Assembly: GCF_014699005.1 (NCBI RefSeq)
Contig: NZ_JACWZY010000016.1
Span: forward strand, 112,264 to 176,263
Direction: 5' to 3'
Source: Spirosoma profusum
GTDB taxonomy: Bacteria; Bacteroidota; Bacteroidia; Cytophagales; Spirosomataceae
Length of the DNA stretch: 64,000 nt
Each line of letters opens with the position of its first letter. Position 1 is the first letter of the stretch. This document shows positions 1 through 8,532 of the stretch, in pieces. The position numbers and the translations under genes are program-made. The notes beneath the pieces were generated by a model. It did no database searches. It worked only from the letters and a program-made list of their open reading frames with translations, and was not told where the DNA came from.

Positions 1-641
1 TAATCGGCTTTCTGTTCGTCGATGAGTTGTTCAAAACGGCTGCGGTGTTCGGGCGAAACCGTAAAATGAATTTTCACCAGGCCATCCGAGTTGGCGTAGG
101 CCGCTCCTTCTACCAGATGCTCTTCTACCGGCGTGCGTGGCCCATCGGCGTAATTGTGAAATTTGAGCAAACCTTTGGGCAAACTGCCGTAGTCCAGTCC
201 TTCGTCGGTCAATAGGAAGCGTAGCACGGTTTGTCGATCGTTGTCTTTAACGGCTTTGTCTAAATCCTGACCGTTTGCCGCCATGGCTGCTTTCAAATCT
301 TCGTAAAACGCAAAGTCCTCGATTCGCGCAAATACCTCATCGACTGATTTATCCGACTTACCATCCAGTGCCGAAAACAACGATTTGAACATGCGCGTAG
401 CGGCTCCCGATGCGGGTACGAACTTCACCAGATCGCGCTCGTGAGCGGCATGGTCAAAGCGGTGGATATAATCCGATAACTGGCTTTCTTCCACGCGAAT
501 AATGCCATCGACAATGGTAGCCGCTTTAATAACATGGAGGTAGGGAAATCCCTGAATGAAATGCTGTATCTGTTGGTCAATCTGGTCGAGCGATACGCCC
601 TGTTTCAGAATCTGATCCTGGTCTAGTTCCGTGAACTGCAT
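1..641 (-). CDS. DUF4301 family protein (C-terminus cut by window edge)
   Basis: The reverse strand reads open from an ATG at 641 (MQFTELDQDQILKQGV...) to the window edge, giving about 213 codons without a stop. The segment FVPASGAATRMFKSL, near residue 75, resembles the glycine-rich phosphate-loop signature of nucleotidyltransferase-like folds and is what I associate with DUF4301, a Bacteroidota family without an assigned reaction. No signal peptide is visible, so a cytoplasmic location is inferred. It is divergent from the HAD gene that starts at 811. The C-terminal part lies outside the window, so full length is unknown. The family assignment is from memory of the motif, not a search. Confidence 0.75.
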   Translation of the reverse strand, partial: MQFTELDQDQILKQGVSLDQIDQQIQHFIQGFPYLHVIKAATIVDGIIRVEESQLSDYIHRFDHAAHERDLVKFVPASGAATRMFKSLFSALDGKSDKSVDEVFARIEDFAFYEDLKAAMAANGQDLDKAVKDNDRQTVLRFLLTDEGLDYGSLPKGLLKFHNYADGPRTPVEEHLVEGAAYANSDGLVKIHFTVSPEHRSRFEQLIDEQKAD

Positions 642-774
642 ATGGATAAAATGGAAATACGTGACGAACGGGCGGCAAATTGCGGATTTCGAGAATAGGA
701 CGCAAATCAAATTATTGCAAAATGAACTTCTTAAATGTCTATTTTTCTGCGCGTCTCTTTACGAATACGCCCCT

Positions 775-782
775 TACCTTTG
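775..782 (+). promoter_or_regulatory. -7 promoter box (TACCTTTG) of the HAD gene
   Basis: TACCTTTG matches the Bacteroidetes -7 consensus TAnnTTTG and lies 28 nt before the ATG at 811. No clear -33 box was found at the ideal spacing, so this is a likely but unproven promoter. Confidence 0.5.
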
Positions 783-810
783 CCGTTTCATACTTGCCTG
801 TTTTGTTGTT

Positions 811-1512
811 ATGAAATTGATAGCTTTCGATGCCGATGATACGCTCTGGGTAAACGAGCCAAACTACGTAGATGTTAAGGAAAAACTGTGTGAATTACTG
901 GCGCACTACGTTGGTCAGGACGTACTGAGCGAGCGATTTTACGACGCCCAGATGCGAAATCTGCATCTGTTCGGTTACGGTGCCAAGAGTTTTATGCTGT
1001 CGATGATCGAGACGGCCATTGAATTGACGAACGGTGCCATTACTGGCGCTGAAATTCAGCAGATTATTAATGTAAGCCGACGCCTGCTCGATTTCCCGAT
1101 CGACGTACTGGACGGCATTCCGGAAGTGCTGGAAACGCTTTCAAAGGATTTCGATTTAATGGTGCTCACTAAAGGCGATCTGTTCGATCAGGAAAGCAAA
1201 ATCGCCCGTTCGGGACTGGGGCGTTATTTCAAGCACGTTGAAATTGTGAGCGAAAAAAATGAGCAAGCGTACCAGCGGGTTTTGGAAAGATATCGCGTGC
1301 AGCCTGCCGATTTCATCATGATTGGCAACTCGCTCAAATCCGATATATTACCTGTTGTCCACATTGGCGGGCGAGCTATCCACATTCCGTATGACGTTAC
1401 GTGGATTCACGAGCGCGTAGCCGATGAGCAGCTGGTTGGTAAGTCGTTCACTACGTTGGCGAGTGCGCGCGAATTGCTGGGGTTATTTGGGAAGATTACA
1501 GAGCAAGCGTAA
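811..1512 (+). CDS. HAD superfamily hydrolase (YjjG-like phosphatase)
   Basis: A 233-residue cytoplasmic phosphatase of the haloacid dehalogenase superfamily. Motif I is at the very N-terminus (AFDADDTLW, nucleophile and acid Asp), motif II is LTKGD near residue 120, and motif IV is IGNSLKSDI near residue 170. The helical cap sits between motifs I and II. The substrate cannot be read from sequence; relatives dephosphorylate nucleotides or small sugar phosphates. I chose ATG 811 because motif I normally starts within five residues of the N-terminus; the open frame extends upstream to 631 but that part is not conserved-looking. Its last 17 bases overlap the 3' end of the convergent nitrilase gene. 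Confidence 0.85.
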   Translation: MKLIAFDADDTLWVNEPNYVDVKEKLCELLAHYVGQDVLSERFYDAQMRNLHLFGYGAKSFMLSMIETAIELTNGAITGAEIQQIINVSRRLLDFPIDVLDGIPEVLETLSKDFDLMVLTKGDLFDQESKIARSGLGRYFKHVEIVSEKNEQAYQRVLERYRVQPADFIMIGNSLKSDILPVVHIGGRAIHIPYDVTWIHERVADEQLVGKSFTTLASARELLGLFGKITEQA

Positions 1513-2281
1513 ACGTATCGGCATCCAGATTAGCCGGAAATTTCTCCCGGAACGAACGTAGCTCATCCAGCGAGAGCGTCTGCTGATGAATGATTTCGGT
1601 ATCGGAATGCCGAAATACTACGTCGCCTTTGTAGTCGATAATAGCTGAATCACCGGAATATGGATGCCCGTTCCCGTCGGTACCAACGCGATTGACGCCC
1701 ACTACGTAGCTGAGATTTTCGATGGCGCGTGCTTGCAATAAGGTGTTCCAGGCGTTACGTCGGGCGGCAGGCCAGTTGGCTACGTAGAGCAGCAGATCAT
1801 AGGCAAAATCGGTCGATTCTGGCATTCGGTTACGGCTCCAGATCGGAAAGCGGAGGTCATAACAAATGAGTGGGCAAATGCGCCAGCCTTTCCATTCCTT
1901 AATAATTCGACGTGTACCGGCCGTATAAATTCCATCTTCGCCCGCCATGCGAAACAGATGGCGTTTATCGTACGTATCGAATTGCCCGTCGGGCTGCATC
2001 CAGATGAGCCGGTTAAAGTATTTGCCGCCTTCCTTTGCTACGTAGCTTCCAGTGATCACAGCTCCCGTTTGGGCTGCCATCTGTTTCAACCACCGGAACG
2101 TAGTGAGATTCATGGGTTCTGCTACGTTGCTGGCTTCCATCGTGAAACCCGTCGTAAACATTTCGGGAAGCACAATCAGATCGGTTGGCTCGGGCAAATT
2201 AAAGATACGCTCCTCCAGCATCGCCCGATTCGCGACCGGGTCGTGCCAATATAAGTTTGCCTGGAGGAGGGTAATACGCAT
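1496..2281 (-). CDS. Carbon-nitrogen hydrolase, omega-amidase (YafV/Nit2-like)
   Basis: A 261-residue nitrilase-superfamily amidase. The Glu-Lys-Cys catalytic triad is visible: Glu in LPEMFTTGF (about residue 41), Lys in YDKRHLF (about 108) and Cys in LICYDLRFP (about 142). The MF and DLRFP contexts resemble YafV/omega-amidase, which hydrolyses alpha-ketoglutaramate-type amides in methionine salvage and glutamine transamination (family knowledge). Start 2281 gives the usual MRITLLQ N-terminus; an upstream start would only read through the repeat at 2293-2348. The gene overlaps the convergent HAD gene by 17 nt at its 3' end. Confidence 0.85.
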   Translation of the reverse strand: MRITLLQANLYWHDPVANRAMLEERIFNLPEPTDLIVLPEMFTTGFTMEASNVAEPMNLTTFRWLKQMAAQTGAVITGSYVAKEGGKYFNRLIWMQPDGQFDTYDKRHLFRMAGEDGIYTAGTRRIIKEWKGWRICPLICYDLRFPIWSRNRMPESTDFAYDLLLYVANWPAARRNAWNTLLQARAIENLSYVVGVNRVGTDGNGHPYSGDSAIIDYKGDVVFRHSDTEIIHQQTLSLDELRSFREKFPANLDADTFTLAL

Positions 2282-2292
2282 GGGGGTTGGAA

Positions 2293-2348
2293 CATAGGGT
2301 GCTGGGCATGGGGCCAAGGCTAAATAACCCTATGCCCAACGCCCTATG
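2293..2348. repeat. Inverted repeat, CATAGGG family
   Basis: Arms 2293-2309 and 2332-2348 are 17 nt each with two transitions between them, loop 22 nt. It fills the gap between the nitrilase start and the def stop codon. Related half-copies (ggcatagggcatggggc) occur at 3482-3512 upstream of ruvX. Confidence 0.7.
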
Positions 2349-2924
2349 CTATTTACTTGGAAACTTCATTTTGTACTCGGCGTCGGTTTTGCCTTTTGAA
2401 ATTTCGGACAGCTTTTTCTTGATGAGCGTTCGACGTAGCGGGGGCAGGTAATCGGTAAAGAGTTTACCGTCGAGGTGGTCGTATTCATGCTGGATGATAC
2501 GTGCCGCCATCCCTTCGTATTCCTCTTCGTGTTCATTCCAGTCGGTGTCGAAATAACGTATCACGACAATTTCTGGCCGAAACACTTCGCCCCGGATGCC
2601 CGGAATGCTCAGACAACCTTCTTCGAATCCCCAGTCGTCGCCCGCTTCTTCAATGATTTCGGGGTTGATGAACACTTTTTTGAAGCCAATCAAACTTTTA
2701 TCAATTTCCTCTTCCGGCTCATCGTCGTTCAGCGGCTCACCATCGACCACAAAAATGCGAATACTTTGCCCGATCTGTGGACCAGCCAGGCCCACACCCG
2801 ATGCCGCATACATCGTTTCGAACATATTGTCGCTCAACGCTTTCACGTCGATGCTGCCGGGTTCAATGTCTTTGGCGCGCTTTCGCAGCACCGGGTCGCC
2901 GTAGGCTATTATTGGGAGAATCAT
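2349..2924 (-). CDS. def: Peptide deformylase
   Basis: A 191-residue metallo-hydrolase that removes the formyl group from the N-terminal Met of nascent proteins. All three family motifs are intact: GVGLAGPQIG (about residues 43-52), EGCLSIP (about 102-108, metal-binding Cys) and QHEYDHLDG (about 145-153, two metal-binding His and the catalytic Glu). Compared with short deformylases it carries an acidic insertion (EPLNDDEPEEEIDKS, about 64-78), common in Bacteroidota. It is followed downstream on the same strand by the nitrilase gene, separated by the CATAGGG hairpin, and is preceded by ruvX. Confidence 0.97.
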   Translation of the reverse strand: MILPIIAYGDPVLRKRAKDIEPGSIDVKALSDNMFETMYAASGVGLAGPQIGQSIRIFVVDGEPLNDDEPEEEIDKSLIGFKKVFINPEIIEEAGDDWGFEEGCLSIPGIRGEVFRPEIVVIRYFDTDWNEHEEEYEGMAARIIQHEYDHLDGKLFTDYLPPLRRTLIKKKLSEISKGKTDAEYKMKFPSK

Positions 2925-2934
2925 AAGTAGTATG

Positions 2935-3052
2935 TCTGAACCGGGATTTAACGGATTTAAGGATTTACACGATTTTGTTAATTGATTGAGCGCTTCAAAG
3001 AAGCGAAAACAAAATCCTGAAAATCCATCAATCTGCTCAATCCCGGTTCAGA
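2935..3052. repeat. AACCGGGATT inverted repeat, copy 1
   Basis: Outer arms TCTGAACCGGGATT (2935-2948) and its exact complement (3039-3052), with an inner GCGCTTC/GAAGCG hairpin near 2990-3005. It lies between def and ruvX. The right arm runs into the ruvX reading frame and encodes its last residues and stop. A second, expanded copy lies at 30007-30185. Confidence 0.85.
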
Positions 3053-3462
3053 AATTTGCTTTCCATATACGATTGAAGGATGATGGCGGCACTGACTTTG
3101 TCGATGTTACCTTTTTCGCGTCGGTCTTTTTTGGTGCTTCCACCGGCAATCATGGCTTGTAATGCCATAACCGATGTGAACCGTTCGTCGTGCCAGTGAA
3201 CCGGAATGTCGGGAAACGCCTGTTCCAGGTGCGTCACAAACTTCCGAACGCGGGCCGTATTATCGGTGTCATTACCATCCAGTCCTTTCGGCAAGCCAAC
3301 CACAAACTTTTCTACAGGTTCGCGCTGCACGTAGGCCTTGAGAAATTTCAGTACCTCGTGCGAAGTTACCGTTTCCAACGCCGACGCAATGAGTTGCAAA
3401 GGGTCAGTAACGGCAATTCCAGTACGTTTGGCGCCGTAGTCGATTGCTAAAAGTCTTGCCAT
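3037..3462 (-). CDS. ruvX: RuvX/YqgF Holliday junction resolvase-like nuclease
   Basis: A 141-residue RNase H-fold protein of the YqgF family, implicated in Holliday junction resolution and in 16S rRNA 5' end processing. Visible motifs are LLAIDYGAKRTGIAVTDP at the N-terminus (first catalytic Asp), VGLPKGLDG (about residue 62) and HDERFTS (about 95), with a further Asp at DKVSAAIIL. Start 3462 gives MARLLAIDYG, the standard N-terminus; the frame extends 13 codons upstream through a CATAGGG repeat remnant. The C-terminal LNRD and stop are supplied by the right arm of the repeat at 2935-3052, so the repeat has become coding. Confidence 0.93.
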   Translation of the reverse strand: MARLLAIDYGAKRTGIAVTDPLQLIASALETVTSHEVLKFLKAYVQREPVEKFVVGLPKGLDGNDTDNTARVRKFVTHLEQAFPDIPVHWHDERFTSVMALQAMIAGGSTKKDRREKGNIDKVSAAIILQSYMESKFLNRD

Positions 3463-3470
3463 TTCGGTAA

Positions 3471-3478
3471 CAAAGGTA
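3471..3478 (-). promoter_or_regulatory. -7 promoter box (TACCTTTG) of ruvX
   Basis: On the minus strand TACCTTTG matches TAnnTTTG and ends 8 nt before the ATG at 3462, which implies a very short 5' leader. Confidence 0.45.
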
Positions 3479-3618
3479 CGAAGGCATAGGGCATGGGGCA
3501 AGGGGCATAGGGTCGTGGAAAGCTATTATGGCGCAAATACACCGCTACGTTGACGCAAAGCGAACTCTTTTGTTCGGAAGCGACGTCGTAAATTTGGTTA
3601 CACTAACTCGCTAATTTG

Positions 3619-3816
3619 ATGAAAAAAGAACACCCATTCGATGTATTATCGCAGCCAGCGCAGAGAGCGTTGGCACATACTGGCATTCAGACGCTGGAAC
3701 AAGTGGCCGAACTCAGCGAGTCAGAATTTCTGAAACTTCATGGTGTTGGCCCCAAATCGATACATATCCTTAAGCCGATTTTGATTGAAAATGGGCTGGA
3801 TTTCGCTCAGAAGTAA
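3619..3816 (+). CDS. Small helix-hairpin-helix protein (RNAP alpha-CTD-like)
   Basis: A 65-residue protein (MKKEHPFDVLSQPAQRAL...). The stretch ALAHTGIQTLEQVAELSESEF followed by LKLHGVGPKSIHILKPIL resembles the tandem helix-hairpin-helix of the RNA polymerase alpha C-terminal domain, with the HGVGPKS turn as the DNA-binding hairpin. I infer a small DNA-binding protein; its target is unknown. ATG 3619 is preferred over the TTG just before it. It is convergent with the mocA-like gene, with 6 nt between stop codons, and seems monocistronic. Confidence 0.75.
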   Translation: MKKEHPFDVLSQPAQRALAHTGIQTLEQVAELSESEFLKLHGVGPKSIHILKPILIENGLDFAQK

Positions 3817-3822
3817 GCCACA

Positions 3823-4413
3823 TTATCGTCCCTGCCATTTTGCTACGTCCTCCCAAGTATCTAAATCAACGGAGGCCAGCGGAAATGCTACGTCCGCACA
3901 ATCGTCAACGTAGTGCTGAATGAGTTTCCGCGCTCCGATATCGCCCGATAAATTTATAAAATCAGCTTTGTATTTTAGGCTAAACAGGGCAGGAACACCC
4001 AGATGATTCGCTTCTCCGTAACGACAGGCCACAATGCCTTTGCCGGATTGTTGATACGTAGTGATTAACTGGCGTAGCAAGTCGGTCGTAATGTAGGGTT
4101 GGTCGGTTAGCACGACCAGAAATCCGTCGAGAGATTCTGTCGCTATTAGTCCTAAGCCACTACGTAGCGAAGATGCGATGCCTTCCTGCCAATCCTCATT
4201 AACCGATGTAAGCACCAGCAAATCAGAAAGTTCTGACTGGAGCTGTTCGCGGTTGGCACCCAATACAATAACGACCGGGCCGATTTCTAGCGAAAGGGCA
4301 GCCTCAGTGATACGTCGGAGTAAAGTTTTGCCTTCTGATTGGAGTAACTGCTTGGGTGTACCACCCAACCGGCTCGAGCTCCCGGCGGCTAATATGAGGG
4401 TAGCAATGCGCAT
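3823..4413 (-). CDS. Molybdenum cofactor cytidylyltransferase (MocA-like)
   Basis: A 196-residue NTP transferase of the MobA/MocA type. The N-terminal LILAAGSSSRLGGTPKQLL is the nucleotide-binding signature, and VVLTDQPYI near residue 100 matches the Mg-binding Asp region. In family terms it transfers CMP (or GMP) to molybdopterin to give the dinucleotide cofactor of xanthine-oxidase-type enzymes. It is the last gene of the leftward molybdenum hydroxylase operon, starting 4 nt after the xdhC stop. A start at 4440 overlapping xdhC is possible, but 4413 places the signature normally. CTP versus GTP specificity cannot be read from here. Confidence 0.85.
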   Translation of the reverse strand: MRIATLILAAGSSSRLGGTPKQLLQSEGKTLLRRITEAALSLEIGPVVIVLGANREQLQSELSDLLVLTSVNEDWQEGIASSLRSGLGLIATESLDGFLVVLTDQPYITTDLLRQLITTYQQSGKGIVACRYGEANHLGVPALFSLKYKADFINLSGDIGARKLIQHYVDDCADVAFPLASVDLDTWEDVAKWQGR

Positions 4414-4417
4414 GGGT

Positions 4418-5578
4418 TCAATTGGCCGCTCCGGCGTCAATCGTTTCAGAAGCGCGGCTGTGATTTGGTACGTTGCCGGAAAGACGCTCGTGGATTGGCC
4501 CCGGTTTGTGCTTCAGAAAACCGCCCCTGCCTTTGGCAAAAAAAGCTTTTATCTCCGCCACAATCGACAACGCAATTTCATCGGGCGTTTCGGCACCTAA
4601 ATCCAGACCGATAGGAGCGTGAACCCGTGCCAATTGCACTTCCGAGAACGTAAGGCCATCTTTTTCGAATTCAGCCTGCATTTTTTCGAAACGCTTTCCA
4701 GGGCCAAGCATCCCGATATAGGGCGTTTCAGTCGCCAGCAACGCCTGCAAGACGGCCCGGTCGTAATTGAAATTATGCGACATCAATACGGCAGCCGTTC
4801 GGTTGGTAATGGTCAATTTGTCGATCACTACGTCACGATCAGAATAGAGTACGCAGGTGGCAACTGGAAAACGTTTGGGCGATAAATGGGCAATGCAGTC
4901 GTCGGTGACGGTCACCTGCCAGCCCAGTTCACGAGCGAGTTTAGCAACGGGTATTACGTCGTAGCCTGCGCCAAAAATAATCAGTTCAATGCCCGGGTCG
5001 ATACGTTCGATAAAGATTTCAACGGTTCCCGAATTCACCCAATACGTTTTTGTCAGCGGTTTCCCAACCTGAAAAACGTCCTGCATATCGTCGGCCAGCC
5101 AGTCGGGTAGGGGTTCGGCGGCTTCCGTTAGTAGAAATCGATTTCCTGGCGTTAAGCCTTCATTATCACTTTTGAGCACCGTTGCCAGCGCCCGAACGTC
5201 GCGCTTGCTGGTGAACTCTTTCAGCAACGTAACGGGGTTTTCTGAACTTGTGGGATCAATGGGTTCGATTAATACGTCAATGATGCCGTTGCAGCCTAGC
5301 CCAACACCGAAACTGTTGGCACCATCGTCCATCGTGTCATACGTAACGACAATCGGCTGGCCGTCAAGCATGACCTGACGAGCTTTTCGCAACGCATCGC
5401 CTTCCAGACAGCCGCCACTGATAGCTCCTTCCCAGCGACCGTCGTCGGTGATGAGCATACGGGCACCCGGCCGCCGGTACGACGACCCTTCGACCCATAC
5501 AACGGTTGCCAGTGCAGCTTTCCGTTGCGTAAAGTCAATCTGCTCAAAAACGTCGACAATGCGGCTAATTTCTTTCAT
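4418..5578 (-). CDS. xdhC: XdhC/CoxI family molybdenum hydroxylase maturation factor
   Basis: A 386-residue XdhC/CoxI protein, a chaperone that binds molybdenum cofactor, promotes its sulfuration and inserts it into xanthine-dehydrogenase-type enzymes. The N-terminal CoxI domain shows WVEGSSYRRPGARMLI and AISGGCLEGD (about residues 28-60). The C-terminal Rossmann domain begins at LIIFGAGYDVIPVAKLAREL (about 205), followed by MSHNFNYDRAVLQALL and YIGMLGPGKR. It lies between the molybdopterin subunit gene upstream and the cytidylyltransferase downstream, a grouping that supports its role as their maturation factor. Confidence 0.93.
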   Translation of the reverse strand: MKEISRIVDVFEQIDFTQRKAALATVVWVEGSSYRRPGARMLITDDGRWEGAISGGCLEGDALRKARQVMLDGQPIVVTYDTMDDGANSFGVGLGCNGIIDVLIEPIDPTSSENPVTLLKEFTSKRDVRALATVLKSDNEGLTPGNRFLLTEAAEPLPDWLADDMQDVFQVGKPLTKTYWVNSGTVEIFIERIDPGIELIIFGAGYDVIPVAKLARELGWQVTVTDDCIAHLSPKRFPVATCVLYSDRDVVIDKLTITNRTAAVLMSHNFNYDRAVLQALLATETPYIGMLGPGKRFEKMQAEFEKDGLTFSEVQLARVHAPIGLDLGAETPDEIALSIVAEIKAFFAKGRGGFLKHKPGPIHERLSGNVPNHSRASETIDAGAAN

Positions 5579-5586
5579 AATTCATG

Positions 5587-5639
5587 AATTTACGGGTTTG
5601 TAACGCGAACATCTTGTCCGCGTTACAAACCCGTAAATT
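5587..5639. repeat. Perfect 21-bp inverted repeat between iorB-like gene and xdhC
   Basis: Arms 5587-5607 and 5619-5639 are exact complements; the loop (5608-5618) is AACATCTTGTC. There is no U-run downstream on the minus strand, so it is not a classical terminator; it could stabilise or separate the two halves of the operon. A related arrangement (GTAACG..GGACATCCTGTCCGC..GCGTTAC) lies between hisA and hisH at 56145-56216. Confidence 0.9.
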
Positions 5640-5645
5640 ATACAG

Positions 5646-7835
5646 TTACACTTTTTCTAAATCAAACGGTAGTCGACGGATGCGTTTGCCGGTGGCGGCA
5701 AAAACGGCATTGGCTAAAGCAGGAGCCAACGGCGGAAGTCCCGGCTCACCGACACCTTTGATCGTTGGTCCACCTTCGGCCAGAATGTGGACCTCGACCT
5801 TTGGCATTTCGTTGATACGTAGCATTCGGTTCGCGTCGAAGTTGGCTTGCTTGGCCTGCCCCTGCTCGAACGTAATACCATCTTTCGTTGCTGCCGTCAA
5901 TGCCATCGCAATAGCCCCTTCGACCTGTGCTTTTACCGTGTCCGGATTGACTACCGTACCGAGGTCAATCACACAGTAGACCTTATCAACCGTAATACCT
6001 CCGGCGTTGTTTTTCGACACTTCGACTACCTGACCGGCCAGTCCCGCAAAAAACTCCCACTGAGCCACCCCCCGACCTTTTCCAGCGGGCAGCGGTTTAT
6101 CCCAGTCCGAGACTTCTTTTAGCTTGGCGAGAACCCGTTTGGCATCAGTTTCTTTCGTGAGCATGCTTAACCGGAACGCCATCGAGTCTTGCCCGGCTTT
6201 GTGCGCCATTTCGTCCAGAAAACACTCGTGCGCAAACGCTACCGTCGAACTAGTTACTGATCGCCAGTATGTTAGCGGAATGTGCATATCCGCGTGAACG
6301 TAGCGCGTGTTGAGGTTCGGAATTTCGTATTTCTGTTCGCCAGTGCCTTCCAGCATGGTACCGTCGGGCTTAGTTTTGTCGTATTTCTCCTCCATCGTCG
6401 CATCGATAGAAGGCGAAATAACTTTGTGCTGAAACGCAACAGCTTTTCCGTCGGCGGCAAGTGCCCCGCGCATGGCTGAGAACGTCATCGGGCGGAAGGG
6501 CCCAAGACGTGTATCGTCTTCGCGCGTCCAGACGACTTTGACGGGTTTGCCAATGGTTTTCGAGAGCAACGTAGCTTCCGTCGCAAAATCCTGCGCGAGC
6601 CGCCGACCGAATCCACCGCCGTTAAATAGTACGTGTACCGTTACGTTGTCGGCTGGAATTTTCAGTGCTTTAGCTACCGCATCTTTCGTTAAATCGCCCC
6701 CTTGTGTTGATAGCCAGAGTTCGACTTTGCCATCGGGTTTGTAATAAGCCGTAGCGTTCATCGGCTCCATAGTCGAATGGCTGACGATAGGCGTTTCGTA
6801 AAAGGCTTCGAGTTTGGTTGGTGCATCGGCAAACGTTTTATCGAAATCACCAGCGTTATGGCCAACTACGCCCTCGTTTTTCGCTAGCTCGCGGAGTTGT
6901 TTTTCGTATTCGGCGGTGTTGAACGTATCGTGTTTCTGATGGTCCCACTTAACGGTCAGCGCTTTACGGCCTTTGTTGGCTGCCCAGTAATTGTCGGCAA
7001 TTACGGCGACGCCTTCGTAGTGATTTTTCCCAACGATACGTTCCACTTTAACGACTTTCTGCACGCCTTTTACCTTCATGGCCGACGTAGCATCGAAACT
7101 GGCCAGCTTACTACCAATAACCGGGCAACGCTCGATGGATGCATACACCATACCGGGAACCTTGGCGTCGATACCAAACTGCGCCTGACCCGTTACCTTG
7201 GGCGGTACGTCGGGACGGGGTATCGATTTGCCCAGAATCTTAAATTGAGTCGGATCTTTCAGTTTCGGCTCTTTTGGAACCGGGAGTTTGGCTGCCGTTT
7301 CAGCCAGTTGGCCATAGTTTAGTTTCCTGCCGCTCGGTTTATGGACAACGGTCGCATTTTCGGCGAAACATTCCTCAACCGGTACGTTCCATTGATCGCT
7401 GGCGGCTTTGATGAGCATTTCGCGAGCCGATGCACCGACTTTGCGCATTTGCTTGTAGCCGCCCCGGATCGAACCGCTTCCACCCACCGCCTGCGACCAC
7501 ATTTCGCCAAACTTTTTTTCACCGCCGGTTTGTTTGATAATGACTTTGTCAAGGGAGACTTCCAGTTCTTCGGCAATGAGTGCCGGAACCGACTGATACG
7601 TTCCCTGCCCAATTTCAGGACGAGGGTTCATCAACGTAATACGTCCCGTTTTCTCGATCAGTACGTAAGGTGTTAGTTCAACCGTTTCGGGAAGAGCGCT
7701 GAGATTCAGAACGGGACTGGCCAGAATCTCGGTCGATGGAAAACCCAGCGCCAACGTAGTACTGGTCAGGCCGATTGTTTTCAGGAAATCCCGACGCGTC
7801 GTTTTTTCGGTATTCTGAGTAGGTTTTTGGCTCAT
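5646..7835 (-). CDS. Molybdopterin-binding subunit, isoquinoline 1-oxidoreductase/aldehyde oxidase type
   Basis: A 729-residue large subunit of a xanthine-oxidase-family enzyme, closest in architecture to IorB of isoquinoline 1-oxidoreductase. A twin-arginine signal ([20 protein letters not shown], about residues 12-31) implies export of the folded cofactor-loaded complex. Visible conserved stretches include [54 protein letters not shown] (MPT-binding glycine loop) and the C-terminal [23 protein letters not shown], whose Glu is the usual catalytic base. It overlaps the 2Fe-2S subunit by ATGA, and xdhC/mocA-like genes follow. The substrate is unknown; no cytochrome subunit is adjacent. Confidence 0.9.
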   Translation of the reverse strand: MSQKPTQNTEKTTRRDFLKTIGLTSTTLALGFPSTEILASPVLNLSALPETVELTPYVLIEKTGRITLMNPRPEIGQGTYQSVPALIAEELEVSLDKVIIKQTGGEKKFGEMWSQAVGGSGSIRGGYKQMRKVGASAREMLIKAASDQWNVPVEECFAENATVVHKPSGRKLNYGQLAETAAKLPVPKEPKLKDPTQFKILGKSIPRPDVPPKVTGQAQFGIDAKVPGMVYASIERCPVIGSKLASFDATSAMKVKGVQKVVKVERIVGKNHYEGVAVIADNYWAANKGRKALTVKWDHQKHDTFNTAEYEKQLRELAKNEGVVGHNAGDFDKTFADAPTKLEAFYETPIVSHSTMEPMNATAYYKPDGKVELWLSTQGGDLTKDAVAKALKIPADNVTVHVLFNGGGFGRRLAQDFATEATLLSKTIGKPVKVVWTREDDTRLGPFRPMTFSAMRGALAADGKAVAFQHKVISPSIDATMEEKYDKTKPDGTMLEGTGEQKYEIPNLNTRYVHADMHIPLTYWRSVTSSTVAFAHECFLDEMAHKAGQDSMAFRLSMLTKETDAKRVLAKLKEVSDWDKPLPAGKGRGVAQWEFFAGLAGQVVEVSKNNAGGITVDKVYCVIDLGTVVNPDTVKAQVEGAIAMALTAATKDGITFEQGQAKQANFDANRMLRINEMPKVEVHILAEGGPTIKGVGEPGLPPLAPALANAVFAATGKRIRRLPFDLEKV

Positions 7836-8338
7836 CGCTTACCGATTTTAGGTGTGGTTTTAGGCACTTTAGGCGCGGTTGACATCTCGGAAGCGGCCGT
7901 ATGGATGGCCTGACGGATTCGATTGTACGTGCCACAGCGGCAAATATTTCCCTGCATGGCGGTATCAATATCTTCGTCAGTCGGTTTTGGTGTTTGCTTT
8001 AGCAACGCTACTGCTGACATAATCTGGCCGGACTGGCAATACCCACATTGCGGAACCTGGTGCTCAATCCAGGCTTTCTGAATGGGGTGATCGCCGTTTT
8101 TCGAAATGCCTTCGATGGTCGTAATCTTCTGACCAGCCACTGCCGATACCGGAATGCTGCAAGAGCGCGTGGGCGTACCCGCCAGATGAACTGTACAGGC
8201 TCCGCATTGTGCGATACCACAGCCGAATTTGGTGCCGGTCAGGCCCACTACGTCGCGAATGGCCCAAAGCAAGGGCATGTCAGGATCAACGTCCAGGGCG
8301 TGTGACTGGTTGTTGATGGTCAATTTTATAGCTGCCAT
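7832..8338 (-). CDS. 2Fe-2S subunit of molybdenum hydroxylase (IorA-like)
   Basis: A 168-residue electron-transfer subunit. The N-terminal plant-type ferredoxin domain has [15 protein letters not shown] (about 40-54) and a further Cys in RSCSIP. The C-terminal four-helix domain has [15 protein letters not shown] (about 100) and [12 protein letters not shown] (about 135), so all eight cluster ligands for two 2Fe-2S centres are present. A basic Pro/Lys-rich tail of about 17 residues follows. It is the first gene of the operon and overlaps the molybdopterin subunit start by four bases, indicating translational coupling. It has no signal of its own and probably travels with the Tat-exported partner. 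Confidence 0.93.
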   Translation of the reverse strand: MAAIKLTINNQSHALDVDPDMPLLWAIRDVVGLTGTKFGCGIAQCGACTVHLAGTPTRSCSIPVSAVAGQKITTIEGISKNGDHPIQKAWIEHQVPQCGYCQSGQIMSAVALLKQTPKPTDEDIDTAMQGNICRCGTYNRIRQAIHTAASEMSTAPKVPKTTPKIGKR

Positions 8339-8421
8339 AGGTTTAAAGAAGAATAGCCAAGTTACGAAATTTAGTATGTACCTGTTTATCTTTTACATGG
8401 ACGGCTTTGGGGTTTGTTTCG

Positions 8422-8516
8422 TTTTTTGTCATGCTGAGGAATGAAGCATCTTAAGGCTTCATAACAAATGGGTATGGAAACTTCAAAATGCTTCGTTCCT
8501 CAGCATGACAAAAAAA
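8422..8516. repeat. Class A hairpin (TTTTTGTCATGCTGA family), copy 1
   Basis: Arms 8422-8449 and 8488-8515 differ at one position. Tips TTTTTTGTCATGCTGA and core GAAGCAT are shared with the other copies; the mid-stem is short (ggaat). It lies between the esterase stop (8533) and the start of the 2Fe-2S subunit gene. Confidence 0.9.
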
Positions 8517-8532
8517 GTATGACAAAAATTAC

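Noticed and set aside
631..810. N-terminal extension of the HAD gene
   Set aside because: The extension crosses the promoter box and would put motif I at residue 65; the start at 811 is better.
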